From the NCBI GenBank assembly GCA_948144175.1, contig CANXME010002317.1, positions 2,356,001 to 2,420,000 of the forward strand: DNA of 64,000 bases. Direction: 5' to 3'. Each line of letters opens with the position of its first letter. Position 1 is the stretch's first letter. The notes under the pieces are model-generated. The model had not been told where the DNA came from. It did not search any database and was given only the letters and a program-made list of their open reading frames with translations. This DNA comes from Closterium sp. NIES-65 (lineage: Eukaryota > Streptophyta > Zygnematophyceae > Desmidiales > Closteriaceae). Both the position numbers and the translations under genes were made by a program. Positions 22,601 to 30,794 of the stretch are shown here, piece after piece.

Positions 22601-25600
22601 CATTAGGCAGGCCAAGGAGTGGACAGCCTGCTCGAGACGATCATGCTTGTGGCTGAAGTGAGAGATGGAGGGATCAAGGGGGAGGGATTGGGGGGAGGGG
22701 GGCTGAAGTGGGGGTGTCTGAAGGGAGAGGGAGTGCTAGATGTCTCAAGGGACATATGACAGGCGAGGAAGTGGGCAGCCTTCTCGAGAAGATCATTCTC
22801 ATTGCCGAGGTGGGAGATGGAGGGCTGTAGAGTTCCTTTGAGCAGGAGAAGAGCGTTTGAAGGACCGGGTCTAAAGGGAAAGGAGTGGGGAGGGACACGA
22901 AGGAAACGGGAGGGGAAGAATCTCCCGTCTCAAAAGGCACGGAGGGGGACAGGAAGGGACAGGCTTCTTGAGATTCTAAAGAGAGGGAGGTGTTTGCAAA
23001 TGTACCTCTAGAGAGGGGGAATGTGAGGGAGTGGCGGGTAGTGGTGGTTGCTGTGGTGACAAATGGTGACAATCCATTTTGAGGGGGAATGTGAGGGGGT
23101 GACAGACAGGCAGCAGGCACGGTGATAGAGGCGAGTCTGGACAAACAGAGGGGACCCGAGGCACTTAAATCCCTCCCCTGTCCCCCCTTCTCCTCCACCC
23201 TCCCACCCTCACCACACTTCGTTGTGTTGCAGATTCAAGAGCTCAGGGCCAATCCTGACAGGCAGGCGGCAGGGACGGTGATAGAAGCAAGCCTGGACAA
23301 GCAGAGGGGACCCGTGGCGACGCTGCTGGTGCAGAACGGCACACTCAGGCTGGGAGACGTGGTGCTGTGTGGAGAGGCATACGGGAAGGTATGACGGGGG
23401 AGGGGGAGGGGGAGGGGGAGGGGGGAAAGGGATATGACCAGAGTGGGTAGTGGACAAGCAGAGGGGACCCGTGGCGACGCTGCTGGTGCAGAACGGAACA
23501 CTGAGGCTGGGAGATGTGGTGCTGTGTGGAGAGGCGTATGGGAAGGTACGAATGACTTTATATGTGGAAGTGGGATCAAGGCATGAATGGTGCAAGGGAC
23601 AAGCAGAGGGGGCCGGTAGCGACGCTGCTGGTGCAGAACGGCACACTCAGGCTGGGAGACGTGGTGCTGTGTGGAGAGGCATACGGCAAGGTGAGGCTGG
23701 GTTGGGATGAGAGGAGAAGGGGTGGTGGAGAGGAAGAGGGGGACGGGTAACGGAGTTGGGTGTGGGGGGCAATTGGGCCTGTGGCGATGCTGCTGGTGCA
23801 GAACGGCACGATAGGCTGGGAGATGTGGTGCTGCGTGGCGAGGCGTACGGGAAGGTGAGGCTGGGTTGGGATGGGAGTAAGGGAGGGGTAGTGACAGGAA
23901 GACGGGGGCGGGTAATGGGGGACCATGTGGGCTGGTGGTGACGCTGCTGGTGCAGAACGGCACACTCAGGCTGGGAGACGTGGTGCTGTGTGGAGAGGCA
24001 TATGGGAAGGTGAGGATGGGTTGGGATGAGAGGAGAAGTATTGGAGAGGATGAAGGAGACTGGTGATATGGTAACATGAGGGCCGGTGGCGACGCTGCTG
24101 GTGCAGAACGGCATGATGAGCCTGGGAAGCGTGGTGCTGTGTGGAGAGGCGTACGGGAAGGTGAGGCTGGGTAGGGTGGGGATCGGAATGGGGAAGTGGG
24201 CAAGAGGGGAAATGAGAGCCTGTGGCGATGCCGCTGGTGCAGTCGGGGATGGGGAATGGGTGCTGCTGTGGATCCAAGCTCTAGCTGACATGGGCAGTCG
24301 CAGTGTCTGATAAGTCGAGTTTTGAGTTGACTCAAATCTCGACTTATCACACACGGCGATGCGGCTGGTGCAGTCGGGGATGGGGAGTGGGTGCTGCTGC
24401 GGATCCAAGGGTCTGTTTTTTGAGAATTCTAAAAAAATGGGTGCTGCTGCGGATCCAAGCGTCTGTTTTTTGAGAATTCTAAAAAAAAGGGTGCTGCTGC
24501 GGATCCAAGCGTCTGTTTTTTGAGAATTAAAAAAAAATGGGTGCTGCTGTGGATCCAAGCTCTAGCCGACATGGGCAGTCGCAGTGTCTGATAAGTCGAG
24601 TTTTTGAGGCGCCTCAAGAGTCGGGGATGGGGAATGGGTGCTGCTGTGGATCCCAAGCTCTGGCCGACATGGGCAGTTGCAGTGTCTCTGCTCTGCTGGG
24701 CCTTCTCTTCCACCTGCCCGCACCTCTGTCCACCCCTCTCCATTCCCCTCCACTCCCTTCCACCCCTCTCCACTCCCTGCGGCAGATCCGAGCTCTAGTG
24801 GACGATACGGGAAGCCGCAGCGACTCTGCAGGGCCTTCTCTCGCTGTCACTGCTAAGGTCCTCACCCCTATCCACCCCCCTGCACTCCCCTGCAACCCCC
24901 TCCATCTGCCCTTCAGATCCGAGCTCTAGTGGACGACACGGGAAGCCGCAGCGACTCTGCTGGGCCTTCTCTCGCTGTGGAGGTAAGCCTTCCAGTGAAG
25001 TGCAAGTCTGGGGGGATTGTTTGTTAGCTAGGGCAGCCGCAGCGACTCTGCTGGGCCTTCTCTCGCTGTGGAGGTAAGCCTATCTATCAAGTGCCAGTCT
25101 GCTGCAGAGTGGAGAGGGGTTATTTGCCTTCTCTATCTATCAAGTGCCAGTCTGCAGAGGCAATCACAAAGTAGTATTGAGACATCTCAGAACCAATTGA
25201 TTATCACACTGCCGGTCCTTCTCTTGCTGTGGAGATCTAGTAACCATTGATGGGGATCTTGTGAATATTCTGCTTCTGCGAGTTAAGGGGTTTCTTGTAC
25301 TACTACCTAGTTTTCTTGCAGCTATTCCGATATGAGTTTGGATCTAGTAACCATTGATGGGGATGTTGTGAATATTCTGTTTCTCAGCTCCGTGCCGGTG
25401 GCAGGTATATTTGCGTGACTTTTGAGGATTCTCAAAAGTCACACAGAGATCTAGTAACCATTGATGGGGATGTTGTAAATATTCTGCTTCTCAGCTCCAT
25501 GCCGGTAGCAAGCGACCCCTTTGAAGTGGGTTGACTCGCTTGACCAGCCACTCACTCACTCTCTTGGATCTTGCGTTTCTCATACCCTCTTTGTCTGGCT

Positions 25601-28600
25601 CAGGTCCTCGGTCTCAGCTCCGTGCAGGTGGCAGGCGACCACTTTGAAGTGGTTGACTCGCTTGACCAGGCCCGCAACATGGCTCAGCGCTTCCGTTTCC
25701 CATACCCTCTCCCCTCACGCACCTCAGGTCCTCGATCTCAGCTCAGTGCCGGTGGCAGGCGACCACTTGGAAGTGGTTGACTCGCTTGATCAGACCGTTT
25801 TCTCATATATGTCTGCATGTTTTTCCCTCTCTTCCCACACCTCAGGTCCTGGGTCTCAGCTCAGTGCCGGTGGCAGGCGACCACTTTGAAGTGGTTGACT
25901 CGCTTGACCAGGCCCGCAACATGGCCGAGGAAGCTGCTGCGAAGCTGCGCACCGCCAGGCTGGCAGCCCTGCAGGGCGAGTCGAAGGTGTCTCTCTCCGC
26001 CCTGGCTGGCCGGGGGGCGTCTGGAGGGATGGGCAGTGATGGAGAGGGGGACGAGGAAGGACTTGAGTTCCACCAGCTGAACGTGATTCTCAAGGTCGAC
26101 AACCAGGTGGGTCCCTGCCGGAGGGATTGGGGTTTGTGAGATTTGGCTCTGCTCGGATTGGCGCAGGCTGGAACTCTTTGAGCAGCCACGCTGGCAGCCC
26201 TGCAGGGCGAGTCGAAGGTGTCTCTCTCCGCCCTGGCTGGCCGGGGGGCGTCTGGAGGGATGGGCAGTGATTGAGAGGGGGAGGAGGAAGGACTCGAGTT
26301 CCACCAGCTGAACGTGATCCTGAAGGTCGACAATGAGGTGGGTCCCTGCATGCATGGGTCTTATAAAAATTGGCACAGGTTGGTATACCTCCAGCCTGCA
26401 GGCGAGTCAGTCAGAGCCGCCTTTTGAATCACCTCAAAAGTCATTTTGAGTCGACTCAAAAGTCACCTCAAAAGTCATTTTGAGTCGACTCAAAAGTCAC
26501 CTCAAAAGTCATTTTGAGTCGACTCAAAAGTCACCTCAAAAGTCATTTTGAGTCGACTCAAAAGTCACCTCAAAGTCATTTTGAGTCGACTCATGAATTG
26601 GCACGGGTTGGTATACCTCCAGCCTGCAGGCGAGTCAGTCAGTGCCGCCAGGCTGGCGGTGCTGCCGGCAAGACTAAGCGCTGGTTATTGTCATCACACT
26701 GTACCGCACTGCACCCAACCACACCTCTCTCCACCGCTCCATAACCTCTCTCTATCGTTCCGTACCCTGCTCTATCATCCCTCTCCAGGGTGCTGTGGAG
26801 GCAATCCGAGAGGCACTGGCGGCACCGCCACATGACACCGTGTCACTGCAGTTCCTCCTCACCCCCCTCCACCGTTTTGTACCCCTCTCTCTGCCTCTCT
26901 CATCTCGCAGGGTGCTGTGGAGGCGATCAGAGAGGCGCTGGCAGCTCTGCCACAAGACACGGACCTGCCTTCGTCTAATCCTCACTCCTCTCAACCGTTT
27001 TGTACCCCTCTCTCTCTCCCTCTCGTCTCTCCAGGGTGCTGTGGAGGCCATCAGGGAGGTGCTGGCAGCGCTGCCCCAAGACACCGTGCTATGGTGACTC
27101 ATCGCCCTGCACCGCACAGCATCCTTCTCACACCTCTCTCCACCGTTTTGTATCTATCTATCTTCCCCCCCCCTCCAGGGTGCTGTGGAGGCCATTAGGG
27201 AGGCGCTGACAGCGCTGCCCCAAGACACAGTTTCGCTGCGGTTCCTTCTCCAGGTGAGATTTGCTATAAGGTGAAACCCACTAGAAAAGTTAACTTTGTT
27301 ATAAGATTGTGAGGGTCCATTCTGCAAGTGTTGCAGTAGCAGACCTTTGCTGCAGTTCCCGCTTCAGAGGAGATTCGTTACAAGTTTGAGATACGCTATA
27401 TGTGAGTTTCATAATAACTTTCACTATTCTTCCTTCTCCCCCATTCTTCCACTGCTCTCCCCTTTCCCTACAGGCTGCTGGTGACGTGGCACTGAGCGAC
27501 ATTGACCTGGCAGTTGCCAGCGAGGCGGTGGTGCTGGCGTTCAACGTGAGCATGTCGCCCGCTGTGGAGGCAGCAGCAGAGGAGAAGGGTGTGGAAGTGC
27601 GGACATACCGAGTGATCTACGACCTTATCGATGATGTTCGCAAGGCAATGGAGGGGCTTCTTGACTCTGTTGAGGTGAGAACTGGCCGTGAAAGTGGTCC
27701 TGAGTGGTTCGGAGCGGTGCTGAGTGGTGCTGGATGGTGCTCTGGTTGTGGTGCTGGCATTCAACGTGAGCATGCCGCCCGCCGTGGAGGCAGCAGCAGA
27801 GGACGTTAGTGTCCGCACTTCCACACCATTAGTGCGGACGTTCCGAGTGATCTACGACCTGATTGACGATGTCAGGAAGGCAATGGAGGGGCTTCTTGAC
27901 TCTGTTGAGGTGAGAAGAGAGAGGGAGAGAGAGAGTGCCTGGAGTGTGCCTGTGGGAAATGTAGGCCTGTCACTCCAAGCAGCAGAGGAGAAGGGTGTGG
28001 AAGTGCGGACGTACCGAGTGATCTACGACCTGATTGACGACGTCAGGAAGGCCATGGAGGGGCTGCTTGATTCTGTGGAGGTGCGTTCCCTTGAGTGGTG
28101 CTGAGTGGTGCTGAGTGGTGCTGAGCAGTGCTCGAGCTGTCATGCTGGTTGGTGTGGAAGTGCGGACGTACCGAGTGATCTATGACCTGATTGTTGACGT
28201 CAGGAAGGCAATGGAGGGGCTGCTCGACCCGCTTCTTCCCCCCACCTCCCCCTCTCTGCCCGGTTCCGCTCCCCCCCCTCCCCCACACCATCAAACTCCA
28301 GGAGCGCACGCCTCACCCTCGGCGGAGGTTCGGGGCGGTGTTTGGGGCGGGGAGTAGCAAGGTGGCTGGGCTGGGGTGATGGTGACTGAAGGGAAGCTCG
28401 TCAAGGGGTGTGGAGTGGGGTGGGCCTTGAGTCACCTCACCTCACACGTTCTCGTGCCTCACTCACTCCACTCCCTTCACCCCACTTCCCTCTCCTCCCC
28501 CTCCCTCTCTCTTCCCCCTTCCCTCTCCTCTCGTCTCCCCTCCTTAAAATCCTGGAGCGCACTCCTCTAGGCTCAGCGGAGGTGCGGGCGGTGTTTGGTG

Positions 28601-29927
28601 CGGGGAGCAGCAAGGTGGCTGGGGTGATGGTGACTGAAGGGAAGCTCGTGAAAGCGTGCGGAGAGAGCTTTGTTTCACCTCACACGCTCTCTTGTCTCAC
28701 TCACTCCCTTCACCCCTCGTGCCTCTCCTCCCCTGCCCTCCCTCTTCCCCCTTCCCTCTCCTCTTGTCTCCCCTCTCTCGAATCCAGGAGCGCACGCCTC
28801 TAGGCTCGGCGGAGGTTCGGGCGGTGTTTGGTGCGGGAAGCAGCAAGGTGGCTGGAGTGATGGTGACTGAAGGGAAGCTCGTGAAGGGGTGTGGGGTGGC
28901 GGTAATTCGGGGGAAGAAAGAGGTGTACTCGGGTACACTCACGTCGCTCCGAAGAGTCAAAGAGCTTGCTAAAGAGGTACGCTTATAACAAGTACAAATC
29001 AAACTTGGAAGGAAGGGATCTCGTGAACGGGTGTGAGGTGGCGGTGATTCGAGGGAAGAGGGAGTTGTACTAGGGTACACTCACGTCGCTCCGGCGAGTC
29101 AAAGAGCTTGCTAAAGAGGAACGCTTATGAAGAGTACAAATCAAACTTGGAAGGAAGGGAAGCTCGTCAAGGGGTGTGGGGTGGCGGTGATTCGAGGGAA
29201 GAGGGAGGTGTACTCGGGTGCAAGGTGACTTTTGAGTCGACTACTCGAGTGCGAGGTGACTTTTGAGTCGACTCAAAAGTCACCTCGTGATTCAGGGGAA
29301 GAGGGAGGTGTACTCGGGTACACTCACGTGGCTGCGACGAGTCAAAGAGCTTGCTAAGGAGGTCAGCTTGAGTGCGGGTGGGCCTGGAAGGTTATGACGA
29401 GTGGCAGCAGGGCGACAGCATCGAAGCTTACCTTCCCTTCATTCCTACTCCCCACTCCCCATTCTCCCTTTTCTCAAACAGGTTGTGGCAGGGCTGGAGT
29501 GCAGGGTGGGCCAGGAGGCATCGAGGCTCTCCTGTTATCACACCCTATTTCTTAGCCCTGTGAACCCACTCCCATCAACTCATGTTGCAGGTTGTAGCAG
29601 GGCTGGAGTGCAGAGTGGACCTGGAGGGCTTTGACGAGTGGCAGCAGGGCGACAGCATTGAGGCGTTTGAGGTGTCCGTTCCACCATGTCCTTGCCCTGA
29701 TCTCCCTTTCCCTGTGCCTCTATCTGCAATACCCCAAACACCAGGTGGTGGCGGGACTGGAGTGCGGGGTGGGGGTGGAGGGCTTTGACGAGTGGCAGCA
29801 GGGCGACAGCATCGAGGCGTTTGAGGTGGTGCAAAAGGCGAGGTCCCTCGAAGATGCTTCCAAGGAAGTTACCAAAGCTGTGGCCGAGAAAACTGAGTCC
29901 ATGGGGATTGCCGTCAGCACAGCGTAA
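13651..29927 (+). CDS. infB: Plastid translation initiation factor IF-2
   Basis: Twelve exons: 13651-15243, 16252-16461, 17133-17483, 20405-20503, 21297-21359, 23233-23388, 24917-24982, 25846-26106, 27179-27253, 27474-27674, 28788-28976, 29745-29927. All introns are phase 0; 1,148 residues. Start is AGCATGG with a Ser/Ala-rich transit region. Residues to about 480 are disordered and Pro/Gly/Arg-rich, then the IF2 N-domain ([20 protein letters not shown]). The G domain has GHVDHGK (595-601), GITQGIGAY, an acidic insert (641-655), DTPGHE (663-668), and NKMD split by intron 3. Domain II ([20 protein letters not shown]) and the C-terminal fMet-tRNA-binding region ([20 protein letters not shown]) follow. 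It would bind initiator tRNA on plastid 30S subunits. Land-plant homologues have about 1,000 residues. Every intron has exon copies; the exons given are the longest with both splice sites and matching the family. Confidence 0.93.
15322..15825 (+). repeat. Four copies of the 3' end of IF-2 exon 1
   Basis: Copies at about 15322-15383, 15480-15551, 15627-15687 and 15751-15823 repeat the codons from [18 protein letters not shown] (the first and third shortened inside) to LFMK with a GTGCG or GTACG donor. They follow the working exon in intron 1. Confidence 0.9.
15990..16206 (+). repeat. Two copies of the 5' part of IF-2 exon 2
   Basis: An acceptor and the codons for [20 protein letters not shown] recur before the working exon. 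The first (about 15994-16063) begins [13 protein letters not shown], as if the end of exon 1 were fused to exon 2 sequence; the second (16131-16205) ends abruptly after EVLD. Confidence 0.85.
16529..16605 (+). repeat. Copy of the 3' part of IF-2 exon 2
   Basis: About 75 bases identical to the exon 2 end ([20 protein letters not shown] onward), including the G1 motif GHVDHGK and its donor, lie just after the working exon. Confidence 0.95.
16660..17090 (+). repeat. Three copies of the 5' part of IF-2 exon 3
   Basis: Copies at about 16667-16737, 16808-16900 and 16993-17076, each with an acceptor AG and the codons [20 protein letters not shown], precede the working exon 3. They differ in where they lose similarity (after TQG, after GAYRVW, after GAYR). 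Confidence 0.95.
17510..18665 (+). repeat. Irregular copies of the 3' part of IF-2 exon 3
   Basis: Seven or so copies of the segment encoding [20 protein letters not shown] to VAINK plus a GTATG-type donor, of varied length (e.g. 17515-17619, 17842-17981, 18100-18228, 18265-18381, 18430-18557). Some are strongly truncated (18595-18660). Two short copies of the [11 protein letters not shown] region are joined by GAGACGTCTC palindromes at 17762 and 17813. Confidence 0.9.
17762..17822. repeat. Two GAGACGTCTC palindromes at copy junctions
   Basis: GAGACGTCTC occurs at 17762-17771 and 17813-17822, each preceded by TATT and followed by CAAA or CAAAA-like sequence. Each stands exactly between two fragments of the same exon segment (FSAMRARGA region). 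Confidence 0.85.
18710..19745 (+). repeat. About 188-bp tandem array of an IF-2 exon 3 segment
   Basis: Six units start at about 18719, 18907, 19094, 19283, 19470 and 19660. Each holds the exon-3 3' segment ([20 protein letters not shown] to INK), a GTATGA-type donor and a shared intron piece (GAGGACATTTCC then AGCATGGGGAGGAG-like). Units are nearly identical; the last decays after the EAMAH region. A 355-codon minus-strand frame across it is an antisense shadow. Confidence 0.95.
19818..20333 (+). repeat. Four copies of the 5' part of IF-2 exon 4
   Basis: A CACACAG- or GTGCAG-type acceptor followed by codons for [15 protein letters not shown] recurs at about 19818, 20002, 20112 and 20265 before the working exon at 20405. 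The first is diverged ([13 protein letters not shown]). A further 3'-side copy lies at about 20620-20683. This exon holds the D of the NKMD guanine-specificity motif. Confidence 0.9.
20881..21296 (+). repeat. 138-bp tandem array of IF-2 exon 5 (5' part)
   Basis: Three identical 138-bp units, each with CTGCAG acceptor, codons [17 protein letters not shown] and the same intron filler, lead directly into the full working exon 5 at 21297. Confidence 0.97.
21440..22665 (+). repeat. 128-bp tandem array of IF-2 exon 5 (3' part)
   Basis: Two irregular copies (about 21443-21497, 21580-21633) are followed by about eight near-perfect 128-bp units to 22650. Each unit has the [16 protein letters not shown]-type segment (out of frame in the array form) and the GTGAGAAG donor. 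The regular minus-strand 73-codon frames every 128 bp are shadows of this array. Confidence 0.97.
23108..24245 (+). repeat. Copies of IF-2 exon 6 on both sides of the working exon
   Basis: One 5' copy (about 23113-23170, [13 protein letters not shown] then divergence) lies before exon 6, which occupies 23233-23388. Five or six 3' copies follow (about 23452-23546, 23598-23690, 23768-23854, 23937-24010, 24083-24162, 24215-24245), repeating [20 protein letters not shown] with a donor. Confidence 0.92.
24309..24348. repeat. 40-bp palindrome
   Basis: Outer arms GATAAGTCGAG and CTCGACTTATC enclose TTTTGAGTTGACTCAAAT, itself nearly palindromic. Its left half recurs at about 24589-24605, there joined to TTTTTGAGGCGCCTCAAGAG. 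Confidence 0.9.
24391..24540. repeat. 50-bp tandem repeat with GAGAATTCT palindromes
   Basis: Three units of 50 bp (24391, 24441, 24491), each with GTGCTGCTGCGGATCCAAG, GTCTG and TTTTTTGAGAATTCTAAAAA. The third unit has lost the right half of the palindrome core. Confidence 0.95.
25320..25797 (+). repeat. Copies of the 5' part of IF-2 exon 8
   Basis: Fragments encoding [19 protein letters not shown] recur before the working exon at 25846: partial copies near 25385-25405 and 25490-25550, and nearly full 5' copies at about 25605-25680 and 25727-25797. A 3' copy ([20 protein letters not shown] to the VDN codons and donor) lies after the exon at about 26190-26338. Confidence 0.9.
25415..25442. 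repeat. 28-bp perfect hairpin around GATT
   Basis: Arms GTGACTTTTGAG and CTCAAAAGTCAC are exact reverse complements around GATT. It lies between two partial copies of exon 8. Confidence 0.95.
26423..26593. repeat. 34-bp tandem array of the GAGTCGACTC palindrome
   Basis: GAGTCGACTC occurs at 26448, 26482, 26516, 26550 and 26583, with spacings 34, 34, 34 and 33. Between them lie CAAAAGTCACCTCAAAAGTC and ATTTT. It lies in IF-2 intron 8, flanked by two copies of a TATACCTCCAGCCTGCAGGC segment. Confidence 0.97.
26788..27100 (+). repeat. Three copies of IF-2 exon 9
   Basis: Acceptor plus codons [17 protein letters not shown] recur at about 26790, 26911 and 27035 before the working exon at 27179. 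Each ends differently (VSLQFLL then filler; DTD; DTVLW and stop). Confidence 0.92.
27740..28245 (+). repeat. Three copies of the 3' part of IF-2 exon 10
   Basis: Segments encoding [20 protein letters not shown] and, in the first two, the donor recur at about 27745-27912, 27985-28083 and 28155-28235. The first also repeats the VVLAFNVSM codons with a short internal duplication. Confidence 0.92.
28300..28670 (+). repeat. Two copies of the 5' part of IF-2 exon 11
   Basis: Acceptor-like CCAGGAGCGCAC or CTGGAGCGCAC followed by codons for [20 protein letters not shown] and GKLVK occur at about 28299-28412 (with a small frame change) and 28551-28665, before the working exon at 28788. Confidence 0.9.
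29000..29365 (+). repeat. Three copies of the 3' part of IF-2 exon 11, with palindromes
   Basis: Copies at about 29010-29120, 29157-29225 and 29287-29365 repeat [20 protein letters not shown] with changes. Between the second and third lie TTTTGAGTCGACTA (29230-29243) and the perfect 34-bp palindrome at 29253-29286. Confidence 0.9.
29253..29286. repeat. 34-bp perfect palindrome
   Basis: Left arm GAGGTGACTTTTGAG, centre TCGA, right arm CTCAAAAGTCACCTC: every base pairs. It lies between two copies of an IF-2 exon 11 segment. Confidence 0.97.
29478..29672 (+). repeat. Two copies of the 5' part of IF-2 exon 12
   Basis: An AG acceptor with codons [20 protein letters not shown] and DSIEAFE occurs at 29591-29671 as a nearly exact copy, and a shorter one at about 29481-29530. 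The working terminal exon starts at 29745. The 29591 copy has a possible GTGTCC donor and could be an alternative exon. Confidence 0.85.
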
Positions 29928-29964
29928 TTGTGGATGGGAGGCGTGGGGATGGGGGGGAGACAGG

Positions 29965-30357
29965 GTGGTGCAAAAGGCGAGGTCCCTTGAAGATGCTTCC
30001 AAGGAGGTTACTACCAAAGCTGTGGCCGAAAAAACCAAGTCCATGGGGATAGCGGTCAGCGCAGCGTAATTGTGGATGGGGGGCGTGGGGGCGGGGGGGA
30101 GACAGGGTGGTGCAAAAGGCGAGGTCGCTGGAGGATGCATCCATCCAAGGAGGTTACTACCAAAGCCGTGGCTGAGACAACCGAGTCCATGGGGATAGCG
30201 GTCAGCGCAGCGTAACTTGCGGGGCGGGAGGAGTGGCTGACGGGAAAGGGAAGGTGAAGAGAGAGAGGTGCAAAAGGCAAAGATGCATCCAAGGAATTAC
30301 CAAAGCTGTGGCTGAAAAAACCGAGTCCATGGGGATAGCGGTCAGCGCAGCGTAATT
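29965..30357 (+). repeat. Three copies of the IF-2 coding end beyond the stop codon
   Basis: The last coding segment ([14 protein letters not shown] to GIAVS-A and TAA) is repeated at about 29967-30069, 30109-30214 and 30270-30356, each keeping the final codons and TAA. They lie downstream of the stop at 29925-29927, so would be 3' UTR. Confidence 0.95.
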
Positions 30358-30794
30358 GTGGATGGGAGGAATGGGTGGGGGGGTAGGGTAGGGTTATGAG
30401 AGGGCTGGTGGGTGGAGGTGCCTTGAATAAGATTCGGGTGTGGATCGTATACATTTGGATCACAATTTGGTACCTTGCAAATTGTGCTTTCTGCCTTGTT
30501 TGTAGGTGTGCAAGCAATTGATATGTGATGAGAACTTTGGTCATTAATGTGGAAAATTTGCCTTGACGTTTCTGCACTAGTGTCAAGTTACAGAAAAACG
30601 TCTCTTGTACTGGACACTCAGATGGGTTAGTCAACACCACATACTTCTGATGGCACAAAACGTTGAATTTGTTAGAAAAACAAACAGCACGGTACATGAG
30701 TTAAGCACTAAGGATAAGTCACGCAAACCCACACACACACACACACACACACAAGAACACTTAGCTGACAAAACTCATAAAGAAAACGGGAGTT
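30358..30794. other. Intergenic region between convergent genes
   Basis: 3' flanks of IF-2 (+) and the next gene (-). Contains a (CA)n run at about 30730-30753. No coding signal. Confidence 0.5.

Larger units (their letters stand above)
24251..24900 (+). repeat. Diverged copies of IF-2 exon 7
   Basis: ATCCAAGCTCTAG- or ATCCGAGCTCTAG-type starts of exon 7 recur at about 24270, 24553, 24650 and 24785; the first three carry the diverged variant CTAGCTGACATGGGCAGTCG. The 24785 copy is nearly complete but ends SLAVTAK. Another 3' copy lies at about 25031-25072 after the working exon. Confidence 0.85.
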
